DNA of 38,272 nt from Ophiostoma sp. CBS 140.51 (taxonomy: Eukaryota; Ascomycota; Sordariomycetes; Ophiostomatales; Ophiostomataceae), in assembly GCA_029298735.1 (NCBI GenBank), contig JANSLP010000311.1:1-38272 (forward strand). Reading direction: 5' to 3'. Below, piece after piece: positions 21,201 through 33,699 of this stretch. The position numbers and the translations under genes are program-made. How positions within the stretch are numbered: position 1 is the stretch's first letter; every line of letters starts with the position of its first letter. Under the pieces are notes generated by a model that did not search any database, was not told the DNA's origin, and was given only the letters and a program-made list of their open reading frames with translations.

Positions 21201-23073
21201 ACGAATTGCAGAATAAATCCACCAAATCTCGGCGACCGGACCGCCCGTAAGCCTCATTCTCTTGGCGGTACATACTGGCAGAGCGACACACGTAGCCTCC
21301 GGGTCGTGGATTACGCGCAGTCGTCGTTTTTCTGTCCTCTGTATTATTCTGCATTGTTGTTTGATGTTGCTGCAGGCCTTGGCAAGCTCACCGTCCAGCC
21401 CAGGCACGGGAACAAAAGATGTGCGAAACAAAACACAAGGACGAGGGAGAAGTCTGGGAGTTCTACTCAGATCACTCAATAGAGACAAAGAGGTCCAGAC
21501 CGCCGAGAAACGGTCATCTTCTTTTCCGTCGCTCCCTGCCGGACAGGGAACCGACTCGAAGAGCTCGTACTCCCGTACTCCGTTAAGATGCTCTGTGCAT
21601 CGAAGAGGACGCCCAATTATAGACAATTCATCTTACAACCTGTCTTGGCCAAGAGGTATCTCAAACCAGCATTTTGGCTTCTCTTCTTTTTATCGTGAGA
21701 GAGTGCCAACGGATGCAACGGGAATACGGAGACGTCTCCAATGCAGGAGAGTCGCATGTAATGAAAATGGAACGGGCTGAGGTGCCTGGGGTACCCCCAC
21801 CTGAAGAAAAAGGCGGCACTGAAACATTTTGGGAACTCTGCTGAGGGAAGATTTGCATGTCTCGTGCATTTCCACGAGGGAGAGGCAATACAATGAAAGA
21901 GAGAGTTGAGAGCCAAGAGAAGAAGAGAGATGCGATAAATCCCGTTACATGGACGAACGGACGAAGAGAAAGTCTCATGTCAAAAAGCCACACTAGCCAC
22001 TGGTTTTCACGATAACATTCATGGACTCGACTCACGATGAGTAGCTTAACTTGGAGTGTTCGAGGCCAGGCCAGGCCAATTGGCAGCCCACCCCCACGAA
22101 CGGAAAGTTTCGGAGAAACGGTGCAGATTGGCCAACAAAAAGTGGACGTGGAGCACGGACGCCAATCTGCCTCCGCCCGCCGCTACGGAGGACGGCTCGT
22201 GGAATGCCCCACGAAACGTTTTGAATGTTCACTGGCATTTGTCTGAAGCGTGAAGTTGTTCGTATCTCGACATTCTAGTCGGCGAGGGGATACGGAGGAC
22301 GATGGATATTGAACGTGAATAAGATTTGCCGGTGATCCATGCTATGCAATCTGCGCACATGGTATCGCGGCGAACGGATTGCAAAGAGAAAAGAACGAAA
22401 AAGATAGAGGAAGAAAGGAAAATATATACTAAGTATTTGGCACACTTCGTCGACCCGGCAAGGAAGATCCTGCTGCAGGCTGCACGTCAATTCGCATCAC
22501 CAGACACACACCATGTGCCGCATTGGGAACACGTTTTTCGAAGACGCTCCAGCTAAACATAAGGGACGGGTCGGGGAATGTCGACAAGATAATAGATGTG
22601 ATGGGGAGTAGTGTTGAAGCTAGCAAATCAAGCACATATGGAAGAAACGGGAGAAAGAGAAGAGGGGTGATCAAATCAAGGCATAGACTACGAAAGATAC
22701 TTACTCCGTAGCATGTGTGCAAGATTCCCCAGGAAGCTTAGCCATGGGAATGACCTGGGCCATCCCGTGCTGGCACTTTCCGAAGTCTCAAGATTCAAAG
22801 ATATTCAAGAGTCCAGACAACGGGAGTCAACTGGGCCTGTTTTGTTCAGTAGTTTGCGCCGTCTGCGCCTCTGTCCGCACGTGTGCTGCGCCTTACTCCG
22901 TTTCGAGGCTGGTGACAGGAGGGCTTAATACTCGTACGCTCGCTCTCGCTCGTCTTACTGATTGTGGGCAGATGCGCGTTTTGCGGTTTGGCGGTGGTTT
23001 TCTTTAGGCACTGTCTGGACGAGGCATTAATTTTCCACTGGAATACTTATGAGGGCCAATGGAGGTGAATAAG
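15241..23073. other. Central part of the gene-free interval
   Basis: About 7.8 kb without a supportable gene. Frames of 120-275 codons occur on both strands (15597-16190 +, 16127-16669 -, 17731-18345 -, 20799-21626 -). They have biased, low-complexity composition, some lack a true ATG, and none shows a domain or convincing splice sites. Simple-sequence patches include GACACGACACGG-type and TTTGTCG repeats near 17330-17435 and CT runs near 20880. A short hairpin GCACAC-GCGA-GTGTGC sits at 19471-19486. I see no transposon ends or RNA genes. Confidence 0.4.
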
Positions 23074-23094
23074 AGGCTGGAGGCTGGAGGCTGG
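23074..23094. repeat. Tandem 7-mer AGGCTGG x3
   Basis: Three exact copies of AGGCTGG, with a further AGGCTGG about 8 nt later after an AGGTGAG spacer. A minisatellite-like patch in non-coding sequence. Confidence 0.85.
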
Positions 23095-25900
23095 AGGTGA
23101 GAGGCTGGGGCTGTCAGAATCCTCGTACGGGAGTAATACGGTCGCATCAAATCAAAACGGAGGTGACGGAGAAAATAGTAGCGGATCAGAGGAGGTGCGA
23201 CGTCATAGGCTCCTTCTGGAGGCCAAAAGAGCGAGGCCGCGAGCGAAAAAGTGGAGACAAGTCGATACAGTAGTATAGAGGACCCGCTTTTCTCCGCCAA
23301 ACGGAGGGCCACGAAAGAAGACAACTTGTGCAAAGTTACCTGTCTCGCCTGTCCCTGCCTCCCTGCCAAATTTCACACACAGCGCGCAAGAGTGGAAAAA
23401 GGGGACATGAGAGGGCCTGAAAAGGGACTCGGAGACGGGCTTCGGGGCTCACTGGCCTGGCCATGCAGCGGGCAGCGGTCTAGCACCAGACTCTTGGTAT
23501 CTTTTGGGGGTCTTTCTGGTCTTTTTCTGGCGGCGCACGTCTCGGCCAGGCAAGAGGCCGTGCCGTCTTCCCGTGCCAGCCAATAAGCATGCTTGGAACA
23601 GAGGTTGTCAAAGTCGACGAAGAAACCTCGATACAGCAGCTGTCCTTTTAATAGCAGTGAGCTTCCATTTCTCCAGCGCGTGTCTGGATGCTCCACAACT
23701 CACGAGTAAGATACGATACTCGGATCGTACTGTCGCCTTTGTGGACGTCAATAAACGTGCTTCGAAATGGTCATCTGTAGAAATACAAGGACAGGATACA
23801 GGCAAAACTTGCTGTTGCCTCGTGTAGTGCCCTGGCAAAGTACGACACAAGACAGCGGGAAGCCCTGTTGGCCTGCACAGTTGCTCTAGTGTTCACCGCG
23901 CTCCTCTTGTTGATTTTACACAGTACACAGATAGGTATGTTGTACATCTCCTCGCATCCATAGGTTGCTGCAGATTCAGCCAAATGAGATGAGCCCTCGG
24001 CACGGAGGACGGCGCTGGACCTGAAACGGCATCGGGGAGGAAGAAATCAGAAAAAAAAAACAGACAAGATTCCAGTGAGACTGGAGACTGGGCGGTTGCT
24101 AAAATTACCCAGAATAACGACTGAAAAAGAAATAAGATGCACAACGGGGAAATAAAAGCTGCAAGCGCCTATCTGATCGTCTTTTCGACTTACCTACTGC
24201 CTTCGCGTAAGTCGCTCCTTCTGTTTGTTTGTGGGCACAGGGGTCCAACTGGCTGTTCGCGCCTGCCTCGCCTGCCCACCGAGCTACTGCCACCTGCAAA
24301 GTACCCTAATTTTCCTCATTGCGCTCTTACATGCCCCGCACACGCATGGGATGCGCCCCGCAAGAACGGGCCTCCCCTTGCTGTGCACCTTTGCGCCTTC
24401 TGCGCCTTCTGGTCCTCTTTGGTGGGCTCTCTTGTCCAGACAGGGCAACTCCTCGCACGATTTATTACGAACTGCGTTTACGACATATCCAACGTAACAC
24501 CCGCACGCTTATTCCCTCTGGTACAAGTAAGTGGACACGACACGACATTGACACCACTGGCCGGGCCAATTTTATGTGTATCACTGTGTGGTGCACTATG
24601 CACATGCACCGGCTTGCCAACGATCCCGAGCAGAGGCGGCCGGGCGTACTTGTGAGAACTGTGGACAGTCCCAAAGCCATCCCGTCCTGTTGGAAACAGA
24701 CTGAGCAGAGAGTTGTGCAAAACTATCACAGTAAGGCAAGGCACGAGAAGGGCACAGTGCTGCTTCTTTTTGTTGCTCATCTTGTTGCCGTCATGGCTGA
24801 AAAAGCCCACCACCAAACAAGCGCAATATCGCTGCAACACCGCCCGGCACTTGTTTTGTTGGGGCTTGCGCCCCAGTGCGAACCCAGCGCTTCAAGCTTA
24901 ATATCAGGTCAGTATTAGTGTACTTACCTCACTTGCCCAGGGTCCTGACAGACTGAGCAGGGCCAACAGACAGACATTTTTTCTGGTGTGAGTTCGAGGC
25001 ATTCTCTGTAACTGCTTAACCTCGAGAATGATCATGGCCGTCTCATGAGGGAACTGTGTGTTGTTTTGCTGTATCGTCGCTTCGACATTTTTATTTTAGG
25101 TGTCTCACGGTCTCCAGCAAATGGAATCGTCCCGAGTGTGTTCCCCCTTCCCGTTCGGCCCCTGGTCGTATTGCATCGGCGTCTCTCTTCTTACAGAATC
25201 CCCACCGTCTGTTGGATTGCATACAGTTTTTCTCCAGTTTTTACTCTTTTCAGAAGGTCCAGTCCTAGACGAGCCGTCGCCAGTCTGCCAGCGACAAGCA
25301 ACGGGAAACAAGCAACAAGAAGAGACCGCGCCGCATACCCACTTGCTGCCACCCCAGATGCCAGACTGAAGACGGCAGACGCCCCGAACAAACAATACCT
25401 GGACCAATTCTCGAGGCCGTCTTGTTAAAACGGTCATCATCTGTGTCTGTACGCCGATAGAAAATGTAATACAACCTAACAGCCACTAAGATTAGACGAG
25501 ACTTGCCCTCCTGCCAAACGGAGAAAACGCTTAGGACGTTAAAGCCAAACCTAGAGGCTGCCCAAAAATACCGCTTTTCTCGGCCTCTTTCTCTATGTCT
25601 CCGCCAATCCGCCAATCTGCCAATCTGCCTCTCTGCCTTTATGCCTCTACGTCTCCATCTGGGCTTGCCCCGTTCTCCGCTTCGTGCGCTTTCGTGGAGC
25701 ATTTTGGGGAATACTTGTCTGTTTGCGCCTGCTTGTGCCTGCGCGCCTCGTACCGTGGGACCCTTTTTTCTTCTTCTGGAGTTTTTCCCATCTTCCTCGT
25801 AGGCGCGACCGGTTTGTTTCGATCTGAGAAGACCCATCTTGGCCGCCCGCGCTTCCCACATGAAATAGAAAGTAGATGTGTGACTTGCTTGTATTGGTTG
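23095..25900. other. Right part of the gene-free interval
   Basis: No supportable gene. Frames such as 24137-24655 (+), 23004-23369 (-) and 25265-25861 (-) lack domains. Sequence becomes pyrimidine-rich on the plus strand from about 25500, leading into the kinase leader. Confidence 0.4.
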
Positions 25901-28330
25901 GCGAGCTCAAAAATTTAATTCTCTCGTTTTGGAAGGCACACCTGCCCCATCCTATTCTTCGTTTCCCTGCTGTTTCTTCTTGTGGATGGTCTCGTTTCCT
26001 CTTCTTCTTTTCTTCCTTTTGATTTCTTCTTTTTATTTCTCCCCATTGTTGACATCTTGACATTCAATTCCACTTCAACACTGCCTCAACCTCGTCACCA
26101 CTCTTGACGAGCCTCGACGACACTCAAAAGACACTCAAATACACCCCCCCCCCCACCGTGTAAGTCGCCCTGCTCTCTTGGCGGCTGTCGCTCAACCACC
26201 CTTTCGAACACTCAACTCTTCCTCTTCGACACGGCCCTCTCTGTTTCGCGACAAAACTTTCTTTTTCTTCAAATCGAACAACCGTTGTCGACCAGCATAT
26301 CTGCACATATCTGCACATCTTTTTTGCAAATCCTGCTGTTCTGCCAGGTACGTACGCCCACGCCAAGGCTGCTGCTCCCAACCATCACGACCTCTTTTGT
26401 TGTTCTTGTCCTTCTCGTCTGCCTTGTCTCTCGTTTCTCAGTCTCGTCCTTGCTGTGGTCCTCGGTGTCGTCCACGTCTACACCCACGCGCACATCCACA
26501 TCCACAGACACACAATCACGACCACGGCCACAACTGCAATCCTAATGACAATTCAAAATACCAAAATACCACGGACAAGCCCAAGCCAAGGAGCTACGCC
26601 TCGCAGAAGTCGCAAATCGTTTCTTGTCCACTCCCCGCCCTGGCGGACAAGAGTTTCCCAGTTCCCTTCTCGTCTTCTCTTGTCTCGACTTGCCCCCCTA
26701 CGAAACACACGACCATCGCCATTTCCCTCTTCAATTCTTTGCGCTTGGTCGTCGTTTTCCGTGTTCTTTTTTCTTGGCAAATGCTATAAGAAAGCCCGGT
26801 CTGCGCCTGTTTTGTTCTTCAATACCTCCCGAGTGGCAGGCTACTCCCCAATCCCATTCCCCTCCTAGACACCCTTTTATATCACCATCCTCCTCGACAA
26901 TTTTCTATATTCGAGATTCACACACTCCATTCTATTTTTTACTCTCATTCCGTATCCTTTCCCGTTCGTCTCTTGATTTTTCTCCTTCTCACTTCAACGT
27001 CTTCCCCGAATTTGCCTCCACTGCGCGGAGCCAGTTTATCTCCGTCTACCGGACGCCCCGGCCTCTCTTTGCCTGCCCCCCTTCCCCCAAACACACCGAC
27101 AAAAAACCAAGAAACACCAAGAAAAAACCGAGAACGCACCAAGGCACACTAGATGGGCCACTAAAGCACCAACCCGCAGAGATTCTCGTTTGTGCATATC
27201 TCGCTCTGGCGACTGGCACATTGGCACTGTCGCCACGCTCACGTTTCCTTGGAGTTTCCTGGACAGCTGGAGCGCTGGAACCAACACTACCCCAAGCACC
27301 TCCGTCGCATTTCGCCGTCTTCTCACATGTTGCGTTCCCTAGGTCTTCCCTTGGTCTTCCCCTTGTTTCCAATAAAACAACCACTCACCAGTCCCCCATT
27401 TCACCGCGTGCACTGCTCCTGACACCGGCCGCTTTCCCTAACAAGACCGCTACAAGCGAGAGACTTGGCTGGACCTCCACCACCAACACTTTCACCACCA
27501 CACCATCTGATCTGTGATCTATGGTGTCCCCAAGGGTTCAAATCAACTAACACGCTTTTCAGCTGTCTCAGCGCCTCAGCACTTCCCTCAGCCTCCAATC
27601 CTGACTCGCGACAGCGCCTCAACGCCATCACCCCCCCTCTTCCGGATCAGCGTAGCCGATCCCATAGACGGCGTGTCTTACTGTTCTCGCTCTTCTCCGT
27701 TTCGCAACCGCACACCTTCGCACCTCGTACCGACTTTGCGTCCGCTCGCCGAGACTCGACTTCGACTCGACCCCGAATACAACAAAAGTACCCTTTTTCT
27801 CGGACCAAAATTCAAACGAACAAAAATCCGCAAATGGGTGCCTTTTTGATTCGGTAGTTATCGTTATCCACCAAACGAACAACAGACAATCCCCAAGGAA
27901 AGAACCGCCGCCTCGTGGTTTCGTTTGCACCGTCGACCCTTTGATTCGCCACTCCATCGTCCTTTCTTCTGACTTGTCTCTCCGAACCGCCGCCACTAAA
28001 ACGGATCGCCGTGACAAGCAAAAGAACAAAAGATACTTGGGACATCACCCTACGACTGCTCTTGCCCATTTGTGACATTATTTCTTCGAGAAACGTCCTT
28101 AGCTCCCTTCGATTTCGGCCCCGTTTCCCATCGCACCTTCCAGCACTCGCCAACAGCCTGCCCGCCAGAAGCTGTCCGTCATCATTGATACCCACCAAGA
28201 CGGCCCCAAACACACCCCAATAATACACCACACACAGCCCTAGGTCATTCGCTCCTTCGCTGTTTGCCAACCTCCGTTTCCCGCCTTCCTTCCCTATTTC
28301 CCCTCTGTTTCCTCCCTCTTTTCTCTCACA
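25901..28330 (+). promoter_or_regulatory. Long pyrimidine-rich leader/promoter of the HAL4-type kinase
   Basis: About 2.4 kb of strongly C/T-rich plus-strand sequence ends at the kinase ATG. It holds a C run (26144-26154), many short upstream frames, and splice-donor-like sites such as GTAAGT near 26160 and GTACGT near 26349, which suggest possible 5' UTR introns. A 297-codon frame here (26624-27517) begins at TTG and has the Ser/Pro/Phe/Leu-rich composition expected from CT-rich DNA. Long leaders with upstream frames are known for fungal regulators; transcription start is not visible. Confidence 0.45.
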
Positions 28331-31300
28331 ATGGCCGTCGCATCTCCTGTGGCGTCTCCCATCGCCCAATCAACATCGCTCTTAGGTATGTTTTGCAGTG
28401 AACCTTGCTTCTCCTCCCTCCCCCAATTTGGCCCTTTCGTCCTTTTACGTGTGTGTTTTGGAGGAGGGTTCGCGAATGCTGTCAGCTGCTGCTTTTGCGC
28501 CTTTTGCGTCCTTTTGTCATCCGTCATTCTTAGTCCTGATTTATCTCTTTCCCCTTACGGCCTTTTCGTCCTGCTCCCACTGCCTTTCGCTCTTTCCTTT
28601 TTATTTTAACGTCCTGTTATTATAATTTCGTCCTTTGTGTATACCCGTTGCCCCCCGCCTTCCATCGCAAAACATTGTTCTTTTTCTCACTTCTGTTTCT
28701 CTTTTACCTCTTTTTTTTCGTTTCTTGTCTCTGGACCCTTGTCTCTCCTTCTTCCTGCTCACACTCCACCCCAACAGATACCGACGAAGCAGACACGGAG
28801 CCACCGCAACACCTTTCGTTTGAGCGTGCACCCCATTTCCAGGCTAATACCCCCCGCCAAGCTGCTACTCAGCCTGCACACAGCCAATCGCAGCTACAAT
28901 CCTCCGACGAATCCTCTTCTTCTGTCAATATCCCGCATCACGATCCAACCCCGATCCAGCACAGTCTGGTTTCTGCTCCTGCTGCCACCAAGGCTATCGA
29001 CATCCCGGCTACCTCTTCTCTTCTTCCTCAAACCGTTCTCCAGAACATCTCTTCCTCACCACACTCGCCGGCACGTTTTCCCACTGCTGAAGTTGTAGGC
29101 GTGCACGATACCATCATCGAAGAGGACGATGAGACCGATTACGACACGCCAAACGAACCCGTCACGCCTGTAAGCGGTCGTCAGTCCCGTGAAGGTTTCC
29201 ATCCGGCCGAGTCACAGCCCGAGAATACTGCTCTGCCCAAGACAGAGACCGGCACGGTTGCCGTGTCACATCCCATCAGTATTCCTACATCTCACCCAGT
29301 TGCTCAACACCAGCAAAGCAAACCGCACTCACATCACGGCCACCGAAATCACGGCCATAGCCACGGCAGCCAACGGCATCCGCGTCACCAGCGTACCCTG
29401 AGCAACGCGTCTGATACCGGTGATTTGTCCACCTCTCCAGCAGCCAACGGCAGTGCTTTCCCCTCAAATCAAAACAACACTGCTTCCGCGTCTAGAACAG
29501 CAAGACACCCCCCGCCACCGCTCTCCACGAACGGCCTGAATGCTCCTGGTCCTCTGCTACCGGAATCCCCTACTTCTACTCGTCCCACAACAGCAGTGAA
29601 CGGCTCCTTTTTGATTGGGTCCCCCACTACTGTTCCTAACACTGAATCCAGCGGAACTGCTGCTGTAAACACGTCCCCCAGCACAGACACGCTCCAGGGC
29701 ACCCCGCTCACGCGTCGTCAATCCCGGACATCCACAAGCAGTTTCAAACGTACAATGTCTAGCTTTTTCCGCCGTAACACGTCCTCCCTGGACAAGGCCG
29801 ATAAGACCGACAAGATCGACAAGACGGAAAAAGTGGACAAGGCCTCTTCTGTTGGTACTCCCGAGCTCAACAACGTCACGTCCGAGTCTAGTCTGGTCGA
29901 GATGGCCATCAACAGCAACCAGCGTAAGACTCCGACGCGTCGCTGGTCCATGCATCGATCGCTGGCCAACACACCGCCTTCGCCCAACTCGCCTCCCCTG
30001 GAAATGATGGCTGGCCCCCGCCATGTTGTCTCGACGGGCAGCAACACGACAGCCACTGCCGCGGACTCCTCGAACGAGCCCCGGTCATCGGCTTCAACGT
30101 CCATCCCCCGCACCAGCCAGAACGGCAACCGTTTGCCTACACCTGATGATTTCTTCCAAAACGACAGCAAGAAGAATCGTAATCGTGCGTCAACCGGTAT
30201 CAACATCCAGAGCGCCATCCACATAGTGACGGGTGGGCCCAATCGCAAAAATAAAAACAAGACCAAGGCTCGTGCCACCGATTACCGTCGTCGTGCTAGC
30301 AGCTTTGACCACGGCACTGCGAAGCCTGATATCGAGAACGCCAGCCAGCCCTGGGCTATGCCTGCTGAAGCCGGCACAGGTCTCAAGGCCCGGCGTATGA
30401 GTCTGAGCCTGCCAGACGACTTCAACGTTGACATCGTCGATCTGCACGACGAGTTTGACTACCAGCACATGCTTGGCCGCCATCGTCGCCACATTGGCAA
30501 GGGTGCCACGTCCAAGGTTACCCTCATGTTCCGCAAAGGCTTTCCCGACGAGCTATATGCCGTCAAGGAGTTCCGCGGCAAGTCCTCGAGCGAGACTCGC
30601 GAGGAATACGAGAAGAAGGTCAAGAGCGAGTATAGTATCGCCAAGAGCCTCCACCACCCCAACATCGTCGAGACGGTCCGTCTGTGCACTGACCACGGTC
30701 GCTGGAACCATGTCATGGAGTATTGCTCGGAGGGTGACCTGTACAGTCTCGTCGAGAAGAAGTACCTGATCACGCCCGAGCGCGAGAAGGACCGCCTCTG
30801 TCTTTTCAAGCAGCTGATCCAGGGTCTCAACTACCTGCACCAGCACGGTATTGCCCATCGCGATATCAAGCTTGAGAACTTGCTCATCACCAACAACAGC
30901 AAGCTGAAGATTACCGATTTTGGTGCTTCTGACATCTTTTCTGGCATGCACCCTGGCCTCCGCGAGGCTGGTGGCCGTTGTGGTGCTCACGCCGACCACA
31001 CTGTCCGCCTGTGCAAGCCTGGCATCTGTGGCAGTCTGCCGTACATCTCGCCCGAGGTCCTGACTGGCACCGTCCCGTACGACCCCCGCAAGCTCGATGT
31101 CTGGGCTTCTGCTATTGTCATGATCAACCTGATCTTCGGTGGTCCTCTGTGGTCCGAGGCCCGGCCTGGCCAGAACAACGGGCAGTACGAAACCCTGCTC
31201 AAGGGCTGGGAAAAGTACAACAGGAAGCACCTGCCTATTCGCCTGGCTGCTGAGAAGGAGCATGCAGACAAGGTTGCTGCCGAGAAGGAGGAGGCTTCTG

Positions 31301-31890
31301 CCGTTTCTAGCCCTGCCACCGCCACCGCCCCTGTCGCTGATGGTGTTGCTGACGGCGCCGACCTGACTCAGGCCGTGTCCGAACTGTCCATCTCCGAGGT
31401 GGCTGCTGCCGCTGCCGCTGCGCACGCTGCCCAGATTGGTGGCCCCGCTCCTGTCAGTCCCGACGCTCCCGCCGGTCCTGTCACTCCTAGCCACACTCTC
31501 TCCAGCTCGAGACCCACGATGGATGGTACCCCGATCACGGATGGCAACCCCAACAGCCTGGTCGAGGGCAGCTACCCTGTCGTGGAGGCACTTGATGTTT
31601 GCGTGAACCCGCCGATCCTGCGTCGTATTCTTATCCAGATGCTCAACCCAGACCCGGCCCGTCGCCCCAACATTGAGCAGATTGCCAATCTGCGCTGGAT
31701 CCGCGCCATCGAGTGCTGCCAGCCGGAGTCCTACGAGGACCCCATGGCGCCCGTGGTGACGTCTAGCAATGCGAAGGCCGGCATCGACGCCTCGAAGCGG
31801 AGCACCACCAACATTGGCGGCCAAAAGATCTACTGCCACAATCACCTTCCCCCCAAGAGCCACAGCCACGCGATTGTTCGTGCCCCTTAG
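28331..31890 (+). CDS. HAL4/SAT4-type serine/threonine protein kinase
   Basis: Exon 1 (28331-28385, MAVASPVASPIAQSTSLL) and exon 2 (28778-31890), joined across a 392-nt intron (donor GTATGT, acceptor CCAACAG), give 1055 residues. The N-terminal 570 residues are Ser/Thr/Pro-rich and disordered, with a His-rich stretch (about 191-224) and a basic-Ser segment around RTMSSFFRRNTSS. The kinase domain starts near 580: Gly loop GKGATS (592-597), catalytic Lys615 (YAVKEF), HRD 712-714 with Lys716 and Asn719, DFG 732-734, and an activation segment ending GICGSLPYISPE (SPE 776-778). All catalytic residues are present. Family signs are CGSxPYIxPE and YDPRKLDVW, typical of the fungal HAL4/HAL5 group that stabilises potassium and nutrient transporters at the plasma membrane. 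An Ala-rich insert of about 105 residues (845-950) interrupts the C-lobe before LRRILIQMLNPDPARRPNIE. Subfamily is fairly certain; the substrate is not. Confidence 0.85.
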
Positions 31891-33699
31891 GGAATGACTC
31901 GCAACTTTTGAAGTGAGCTGTCGAATTGCTTTGTCGAATCGGATTTGCCGACGACCGATGGCGAAGGAGGAAGATGAACACAATTTCGATGTTTTCAATG
32001 GTTAATGTTGTTAAGGAGGAACGAAGAATGAGTTGAGCAGCAGAAGAGTTTCTTGTTTTTGAGGGGCGTCATCTTTCCTGTGTGGTTGCACGACGTCTGA
32101 CAGAAGATGGTGGCGGAAGAGGAGAAGAGGAGGAGGGGCGAAAGATTGAGGAACGTGAATGAAGCAGAAGCGGCGCCACACACCCGCGATTGGTTCTCGG
32201 TCTGTCGTTTGCTCACTTTGAGGGTGCAGTACGAAAGATCTGAGCAGCTTTCCGGATGCCGATTTTGTGCCTTCATCCACGTTTCCATTCTTCTGCTGCC
32301 CTCATTCCTACTGCATATTGGCTCGGCGTTTTTATGGTCTGTTCTGCACGCATACACAGCCATTCTTTGTGTTCTTCTCATGATGAACGGCGTTTTAGGT
32401 GTTCTTCGCTTTCCTAGCCCTTGATGTTTGCGATTTTCTTGACAGACTACTTATAGTATTTTTGTCATCTCCCAATTCATGCGGCTCTGGTCTCATATAG
32501 GCGATTTTATTTCCCCTGATTTTTCTCTGATTTTTCTTCAGCTTGATTTGTCTGAATTTTTTCTTTGTTATTTGTTCTTTTCCTCGCCCGCCATACTCAC
32601 TTTGATGAGATGGCCCAAATGCATATTGCGTGCGATTGTCAATTTTTTTCATTCATTTACAAAAATCCCTTCGTGTCATCGAACCAAGGGATGGGGGTCA
32701 AGACAAACGGAGGCACATTTGCTTTTTGCCTGCTTTTTCTTTTCTTCTAAGTCACTATATAGTCACTGACTCCCGTTTTTACGTCAATTTACGTTTAACA
32801 AAATACTTTGCTTCCATAACTTTATGTGCCTATGTGTGAGATGCAGTTGGAGGTGTATATATCGTGGGTGTGTCGTAGTTATAAATCAGGTGCCTTGGAA
32901 TTTACCGGCATTTACATTTCTGTATGGCACGAACAAACAGCCACAACCTTGACAACTCGCACTGGTTTGTTATAAGAATTCGAAATGTGGCATTGATAGA
33001 ACAATCAGTGGTTTTCTATGAAAGTTTTCATTCTTTTCCGCCCTAGATATGCCACATTTCAACAAGTCTCTAGAAAATCCAATAGTGTCTGCCCCTGGAT
33101 CATAGCGCCACAAGGAGAAAACCGTTCAGAATTGTTCCCTTCTTTGGTTAAGTAAGACAAAAAAGGAGGTGCCAAGGGAGTCTGTAAAGTGGGCTTCTCA
33201 GGAAAGGGACGGCTACTGAGTAGAACTAGGTGCGGTCGTCCTAAGTCAGCCGCGGCCGGTGTCCGAACAAAACGGTTGGCGACCTTGCAGAAAGGGAAAG
33301 AACGAAGAACAATATAAAAACTTCAGGTGAGGGCGTTATGTTGTGCACCACACAACGTACTTTGGCTTGGTTGTCAGGTTTGAGTTTATGTACCTACGGT
33401 TGCGTGTTTTGTACAACGGTTGGCGCACCATACGTACTTTGTTTGGTTGTAGACTTGGAAAGAGCGAGGTAGCTCCTTCCTCGTATTCACGTAACTTCCA
33501 CTCGCAACTTGGTCAGCTGGGTACTTTTGCATCTTTATCCTCAGCCACATGCAAAATAAAAGGAGCCATCTGTCATTATTGGTCGCACCTGCCCTGCATC
33601 CAGTTCCCCCTTCTCGTGCTCTCGCGCCTGCCATATTTCGCAGTCGCAACGCTTTCCAAATTCTCGTATAACCAGAGGGGGGCGCGCAGTAGTTCTTTC
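31891..33699. other. Intergenic region after the kinase gene
   Basis: Kinase 3' UTR and distal PMT1 upstream sequence. Moderately AT-rich with T runs near 32500-32660. A TATAAAAA string lies at 33313-33320, over 1.2 kb before the PMT1 ATG. The short frames show no domain. Confidence 0.5.
33345..33457. repeat. Imperfect direct repeat (about 35 bp, two copies)
   Basis: Copies at 33345-33382 and 33425-33457 share GCACCA, ACGTACTTTG and TTGGTTGT in the same order, differing by small indels. A related string AACGGTTGGCG occurs before the second copy and again near 33275. This is upstream of PMT1; origin unknown. Confidence 0.6.

Noticed and set aside
20799..21626. 275-codon minus-strand frame
   Set aside because: It starts at TTG; the first true ATG is mid-frame, composition is irregular and no domain is recognised.
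26624..27517. 297-codon plus-strand frame upstream of the kinase
   Set aside because: It begins at TTG, its composition (Ser, Pro, Phe, Leu) follows from CT-rich DNA, and it shows no domain.
28648..28777. In-frame upstream extension of kinase exon 2
   Set aside because: Pyrimidine-rich intronic sequence ending in CCAACAG; splicing from 28385 gives a clean start with a good ATG context.
30553..31998. 481-codon frame antisense to the kinase
   Set aside because: Antisense shadow caused by GC-rich third positions; repetitive Gly/Val/Arg composition with no domain.
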